A stretch of 41,796 nucleotides of DNA from positions 1 to 41,796 of the forward strand of contig UQVZ01000027.1 of NCBI GenBank assembly GCA_900544675.1, in the 5' to 3' direction. A model generated the notes under the pieces. That model saw nothing but the letters and a program-made list of their open reading frames with translations. It did no database searches and was not told the DNA's origin. The stretch comes from an uncultured Bacteroides sp. (GTDB lineage: Bacteria > Bacteroidota > Bacteroidia > Bacteroidales > Bacteroidaceae). Within the stretch, counting starts at the first letter, position 1. Each line of letters opens with the position of its first letter. A program made the translations under genes and the position numbers. Shown here piece by piece: positions 41,089 to 41,796 of the stretch.

Positions 41089-41676
41089 ATGGACGACCTC
41101 ATCGAAAGCCATCCGCTGGAACCGTTCCTTCCCGGCAATGCCACCCTGCTGATGCTGGGAAGCTTTCCTCCCCAAAAGAAACGCTGGAGCATGGAGTTCT
41201 TTTACCCGAACTGGAACAACGACATGTGGCGCATCTTCGGGCTGATATTCTTTGCCGACAAAGACCATTTCGTTGTTCCCGGCACAAAGAAATTCGACAA
41301 GGAACGGCTTATCAGCTTCCTGCAAGAGAAAGGGATTGCCCTCTACGATACGGCATGTGTGGTAAAACGCTTGCAAAACAACGCTTCCGACAAGTTTCTG
41401 GAAATCGTGGAACCGACCGACATCGGCCTGCTCTTGAAACAATTGCCCGCTTGCAGATCCATCGTGACCACCGGGCAAAAAGCCACCGACACGCTTTGTG
41501 CCCAGTTGCATGTAGCCGAACCTCCGGTAGGCGGGAAAAGTCCGTTTGATTATGCCGGCCGCCAACTGTCCCTCTATCGGATGCCTTCTTCCAGCCGGGC
41601 ATACCCCTTAAAACTGGAGAACAAAGCAGCAATCTATCGGTCCATGCTACTCGATTCAGGCATTTCGATTCCCTAA
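41089..41676 (+). CDS. Uracil-DNA glycosylase superfamily protein
   Basis: 195 residues from the ATG at 41089; a longer in-frame extension would overlap the previous gene and adds only a lysine-rich string. The UDG-like core is seen in LMLGSFPPQKKRWSMEFFYPNWNNDMWRIFGLIF (motif 1 region GSFPP with the following aromatic), then ALYDTACVVKRLQNNASD, IVTTGQKATDTL, and the C-terminal MPSSSRAYPLKLENK (the [HS]PS motif II-like segment). The fold predicts base excision of uracil or mismatched bases. The divergent motifs mean the activity is uncertain. It is coupled to the preceding hypothetical gene. Confidence 0.85.
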   Translation: MDDLIESHPLEPFLPGNATLLMLGSFPPQKKRWSMEFFYPNWNNDMWRIFGLIFFADKDHFVVPGTKKFDKERLISFLQEKGIALYDTACVVKRLQNNASDKFLEIVEPTDIGLLLKQLPACRSIVTTGQKATDTLCAQLHVAEPPVGGKSPFDYAGRQLSLYRMPSSSRAYPLKLENKAAIYRSMLLDSGISIP

Positions 41677-41699
41677 ATCCATAAAAAATCACTCAAGCA

Positions 41700-41730
41700 T
41701 TTGGTATATTCAAAATTTATCGTACCTTTG
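41700..41730 (+). promoter_or_regulatory. Promoter of tRNA-Trp
   Basis: TTTG (41700-41703), 19 bases, TACCTTTG (41723-41730), 12 bases before the tRNA start. Consensus match. Confidence 0.7.
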
Positions 41731-41741
41731 CAGCCGCAAAC

Positions 41742-41796
41742 ACGGGAATAGCTCAGTTGGTAGAGCATCGGTCTCCAAAACCGAGTGTCGGGAGTT
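41742..41796 (+). tRNA. tRNA-Trp (CCA), cut by the window end
   Basis: 5' portion of a tRNA: acceptor ACGGGAA, TA, D-arm GCTCAGTTGGTAGAGC, anticodon stem TCGGT/ACCGA with loop CTCCAAA giving CCA. The T-arm and 3' acceptor lie beyond the window. Confidence 0.9.

Overview
The window is a stretch of Bacteroidales (Bacteroidaceae-type) chromosome. The evidence is: promoters of the form TTTG-N19/20-TAnnTTTG with little Shine-Dalgarno signal, SusC/SusD pairs, Bacteroidetes-style lipoproteins with acidic residues after the lipid cysteine, a long Bacteroidetes-type LptF/G permease, and a fimbrillin-type lipoprotein. I cannot name the species. Most genes are GC-rich, with strong third-position bias that produces long antisense shadow frames. 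Three stretches are visibly poorer in GC: the membrane/HNH gene pair (15.7-18.7 kb), the NYN gene (10 kb) and the fimbrillin lipoprotein (33-35 kb).

Layout. 1-1460: two leftward promoters, an AT-rich inverted-repeat region, and a leftward operon of two identical tRNA-Met genes with promoter and terminator. 1462-7188: housekeeping genes (START-like protein, LptF/G permease, RibBA, Bax-inhibitor-1 protein, aspartate aminotransferase). 7363-37847: a galactomannan/glucomannan utilisation locus. It has GH36 alpha-galactosidase, a GH2 enzyme and an AraC regulator on the left. GH5 mannanase, SusC, SusD, two surface glycan-binding proteins, two GH26 mannanases, GH130 mannosylglucose phosphorylase, a fimbrillin-like lipoprotein, a GPH symporter and a cellobiose/mannobiose 2-epimerase lie on the right. 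Two foreign-looking insertions interrupt it: an NYN-domain RNase gene with an attenuator-like leader, flanked by 18-bp direct repeats, and a two-gene AT-rich operon encoding a membrane-associated HNH nuclease and a membrane coiled-coil protein. 38068-41796: L-cysteine desulfidase, an AlbA_2/Schlafen-type protein, a conserved hypothetical, a uracil-DNA-glycosylase-like protein and the start of tRNA-Trp.

How the locus should work (known pathway plus inference): surface mannanases cut mannan, SusC/D with the glycan-binding proteins import oligomers, and GH36 removes galactose. A GH26 then releases mannobiose, the GPH transporter moves it to the cytoplasm, the 2-epimerase converts it to mannosyl-glucose, and GH130 phosphorolyses that to mannose-1-phosphate and glucose.

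Best candidates for undescribed biology: (1) the HNH/membrane operon at 15727-18686, a possible defence or conflict system; (2) a perfectly phased 22-bp palindrome array next to it; (3) the NYN RNase with mutually exclusive leader hairpins inside an 18-bp repeat-bounded cassette; (4) a roughly 100-residue C-terminal module shared by a SusE-position protein and a fimbrillin-like lipoprotein of the mannan locus. Intergenic gaps also carry several families of dispersed inverted repeats.
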